The notes beneath the pieces were generated by a model. It was given only the letters and a program-made list of their open reading frames with translations, did not search any database and was not told the DNA's origin. Below, piece after piece: positions 62,370 through 64,000 of a DNA stretch of 64,000 nucleotides. Position numbers and translations under genes: made by a program. Within the stretch, counting starts at the first letter, position 1. Each line of letters opens with the position of its first letter. This DNA is from Nocardioides aromaticivorans. Lineage in GTDB: Bacteria > Actinomycetota > Actinomycetes > Propionibacteriales > Nocardioidaceae. The stretch lies in the NCBI RefSeq assembly GCF_013408525.1, contig NZ_JACBZM010000001.1, forward strand, positions 2,046,001 to 2,110,000, in the 5' to 3' direction.

Positions 62370-63088
62370 TGGTCCTCGCCCATCGCGTCGAAGGCGGCGA
62401 GGAGCGCCTCGGCCGTCGGCGTCAGCACGCGTGCCGCGGCAGCGCGGGCCGTGGCGGCGTCGCCGGTGCGGACCGCGGCGGCGAGCATCCGGTAGGGCTC
62501 GACCTGGCCGACCTCGGCGGCCAGCACGGCGGCCAACGCGGGCAGCGCCGGCTCGTAGGCGGTGCGCAGGCTGTTGAACATCAGCCGGAAGACGAGGGAG
62601 TCGGCGCCGTCCACGAGCAGGTCCCAGTAGTCGAGCGCCAGCTCCTGCCACCGCACGGCGTCGTCAGCGGCGGCCAGGTCGTCGATCACCCGGTCGAGCT
62701 GGGTGGCGAGCGCCGGGCCGCCCCGCTCGGCGGCCAGCGCGGCGATGCCGGGGCCGACCTCGGCGCGGGCCTCGATCACGCTGCGCGCGATGGAGGCGTC
62801 GAGGCGCCCGCCCCTGACCAGCAGTCGGGGCAGGAGGTCGAGGCCGGCGGCGCGGCGGAAGTCGCGGACGGTGGTCGCGCCGCCGTGGCGCACCTCGACG
62901 AGCCCGGTCTGGGCGACGCGCTGGAGCGCCTCGCGCACGGCCGGCCGGGAGATGCCGAGCACCTCGGCCAGCCGGCGCTCGCTGGGCAGGGGCTCGCCGA
63001 CGGCGAGCTCGCCGTCGAGGACGTCGTCGAGGACCTGGTCGAAGACCTCGTCGGCGACGGAGCGGCGGGTCACGGGTCGCAGTGCCAT
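62366..63088 (-). CDS. GntR-family (FadR subfamily) regulator
   Basis: The 240-residue product has an N-terminal winged helix (FDQVLDDVLDGELAVGEPLPSERRLAEVLGISRPAVREALQRVAQTGLVEVRHGGATTV). An all-helical FCD-like ligand domain follows. ATG 63088 is preceded by TACCGT at a leaderless spacing. It precedes and overlaps the hydroxylase gene, and a TNGTNNNACNA operator lies upstream, so it likely represses its own operon. Confidence 0.9.
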   Translation of the reverse strand: MALRPVTRRSVADEVFDQVLDDVLDGELAVGEPLPSERRLAEVLGISRPAVREALQRVAQTGLVEVRHGGATTVRDFRRAAGLDLLPRLLVRGGRLDASIARSVIEARAEVGPGIAALAAERGGPALATQLDRVIDDLAAADDAVRWQELALDYWDLLVDGADSLVFRLMFNSLRTAYEPALPALAAVLAAEVGQVEPYRMLAAAVRTGDAATARAAAARVLTPTAEALLAAFDAMGEDQ

Positions 63089-63095
63089 GCCGACG

Positions 63096-63101
63096 ACGGT
63101 A
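63096..63101 (-). promoter_or_regulatory. -10 element before the GntR gene
   Basis: The minus strand reads TACCGT, 7 nt before ATG 63088. Confidence 0.45.
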
Positions 63102-63125
63102 GGCCGAACCGGCTTGGTGGTCAAG

Positions 63126-63136
63126 TGGTCATACCA
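63126..63136. promoter_or_regulatory. FadR-type operator
   Basis: TGGTCATACCA fits the TNGTNNNACNA consensus of FadR-subfamily GntR proteins. It lies between the divergent GntR and SURF1 genes. Confidence 0.6.
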
Positions 63137-63176
63137 GTTTGATCGGCCCGATGACGCCTGTGCAGCACGCCGCTCG

Positions 63177-63182
63177 TACCCT
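63177..63182 (+). promoter_or_regulatory. -10 element before the SURF1 gene
   Basis: TACCCT ends 6 nt before GTG 63189, with no ribosome site. A leaderless transcript is likely. Confidence 0.45.
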
Positions 63183-63188
63183 GAATCC

Positions 63189-63986
63189 GTGGTGCGATGG
63201 TGGAGCGTTCGACTGTGGGGCGCCCATCTCCTCGCGCTCGTCTGCGTGGCCTTCGCGGCCGGCATGGGCGTGTGGCAGTACGACGCCTGGCAGGAGCGCC
63301 GCGCCGCCGAGCAGATGGACCTGACCGAGGCCTCCCCGGTGCCGATCACCGACGTGCTCGGCCCCGACGACCCGTTCCCCACCGCCGGCCTGGGCCGGCC
63401 GGTCGAGGTCCGCGGCACCTTCCTCGACGCCGGCACGGTGCTGGTCTCCGGCCGTGACGGCGCCGACGGCGAGGACGGCCGCTGGCTGGTGACCCCGCTC
63501 AGCGTCGGCGCCACCGACCAGCCCGCCGTGCCCGTGGTCCGCGGCTGGGTGCCCGCGGACACCACGATCGACGACGTCCCCCCGCCTCCGTCGGGCGAGA
63601 TCGAGCTCGTCGGCTGGCTGCAGCCCACCGAGGCGGCCGAGGACGGCGACACGGACCCCGAGCAGGGCGTCATCCCCCACCTGCGGGTGGCCGACCTGGT
63701 CCAGCTCCTCGACGGCCAGGACCTGTACGGCGCCTATGTCGTCGCCCGCGAGCCGCTCGCCGCCGACGCCGCGGCCGGCGTGGACGCCGCCACCCTCGAC
63801 CAGCTGCCGCCGGCCAGCCGGTTCACCGGCCTGCGCAACATCCTCTACGCGATCGAGTGGTGGGTGTTCGCCGCGTTCGCGGTCTTCCTGTGGTGGCGCC
63901 ATGTGCGCGACACCACGGCGGCCCCCCTGCCCGGGGAGCCCGCCGACGTGGACGACCCGGAGGGCGTCTCCCCATCGACGGCATAG
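63189..63986 (+). CDS. SURF1 family protein
   Basis: SURF1 proteins help assemble haem-copper terminal oxidases. The 265-residue product has an N-terminal helix (about residues 11-31, with the family phrase AAGMGVWQYDAWQERRAAE) and an extracytoplasmic domain with PVEVRGTFLDAGTVLVSGRD and VPVVRGWVP. A C-terminal helix follows (YAIEWWVFAAFAVFLWWRHV). GTG 63189 is the start, although the adjacent GTG 63192 is possible. Confidence 0.9.
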   Translation: MVRWWSVRLWGAHLLALVCVAFAAGMGVWQYDAWQERRAAEQMDLTEASPVPITDVLGPDDPFPTAGLGRPVEVRGTFLDAGTVLVSGRDGADGEDGRWLVTPLSVGATDQPAVPVVRGWVPADTTIDDVPPPPSGEIELVGWLQPTEAAEDGDTDPEQGVIPHLRVADLVQLLDGQDLYGAYVVAREPLAADAAAGVDAATLDQLPPASRFTGLRNILYAIEWWVFAAFAVFLWWRHVRDTTAAPLPGEPADVDDPEGVSPSTA

Positions 63987-64000
63987 GCTCGGAGCCGTGA

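Noticed and set aside
63997..64000. Start of another gene at the window end
   Set aside because: A GTG follows TAGGCT at leaderless spacing, but only four bases remain, which is too little to annotate.

Overview
This window is from a high-G+C Gram-positive chromosome and spans the replication-origin region of an actinobacterium. It is most likely a member of the Nocardioidaceae (Nocardioides-like). The basis is the gene order trxB-trxA / parB-parA-rsmG-jag-yidC-yidD-rnpA-rpmH / dnaA-dnaN-gnd-recF-dciA-gyrB-gyrA-DUF3566-tRNA-Ile-DLW39-tRNA-Ala. Frequent GTG starts, parS sites of the GTTTCACGTGAAAC type and DnaA boxes of the TTGTCCACA type agree with this. The family assignment is inference; the phylum is clear.

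Layout: 1-3.6 kb holds thioredoxin reductase, thioredoxin, a GNAT acetyltransferase and an AlaA-type aminotransferase. 3.7-7.4 kb holds a PlsC-like acyltransferase, an ECF sigma factor with a membrane partner, and a secreted calcium-binding-repeat protein. 7.5-13.1 kb is the leftward origin operon, in which most genes overlap by four bases, and contains three perfect parS sites. Two of these lie inside the parA reading frame. 13.1-19.7 kb is the origin proper and the rightward replication genes, with two DnaA-box-bearing spacers flanking dnaA. 19.8-30.8 kb is an envelope/secretome region: a polytopic membrane protein, three overlapping leftward genes for anchored or lipid-modified proteins, two rightward genes (one a paralog of a leftward gene), a secreted propeller-like protein, a CopC-CopD-periplasmic-binding-protein fusion and a DUF4395 membrane protein. 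31.0-37.0 kb holds gyrB, gyrA and two tRNA genes.

37.0-50.5 kb is an accessory island directly behind tRNA-Ala, with a codon and base composition that looks less G+C-biased. It carries a complete type I restriction-modification operon (hsdM-hsdS-hsdR), an opposing three-gene operon (DUF6361 family protein, HKD phospholipase-D-like protein, large SNF2-type helicase) and an EcsC-like gene. The three-gene operon is the best candidate for an under-described defence system here. 50.5-64 kb returns to ordinary chromosome: an OhrR-like regulator with three operator copies facing an HSL-family esterase, an F420/NADP oxidoreductase, an RCC1/Calx-beta secreted protein, ergothioneine genes egtB-egtD, a secreted tripeptidyl-aminopeptidase-like hydrolase, a lipoprotein, a metallo-beta-lactamase-fold hydrolase, a fatty-acid-hydroxylase-like membrane protein with a GntR regulator, and a SURF1 protein.

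Two features recur. First, a short hairpin repeat occurs five times between 17.9 and 36.9 kb, four times just after stop codons and once in frame inside recF, with compensatory base changes in its stem. Second, many genes have a -10-like hexamer 6-7 nt before the start codon, which suggests leaderless transcripts. I saw no CRISPR array, insertion sequence or integrase. All family calls come from reading the sequence and remembered motifs; no database search was run.
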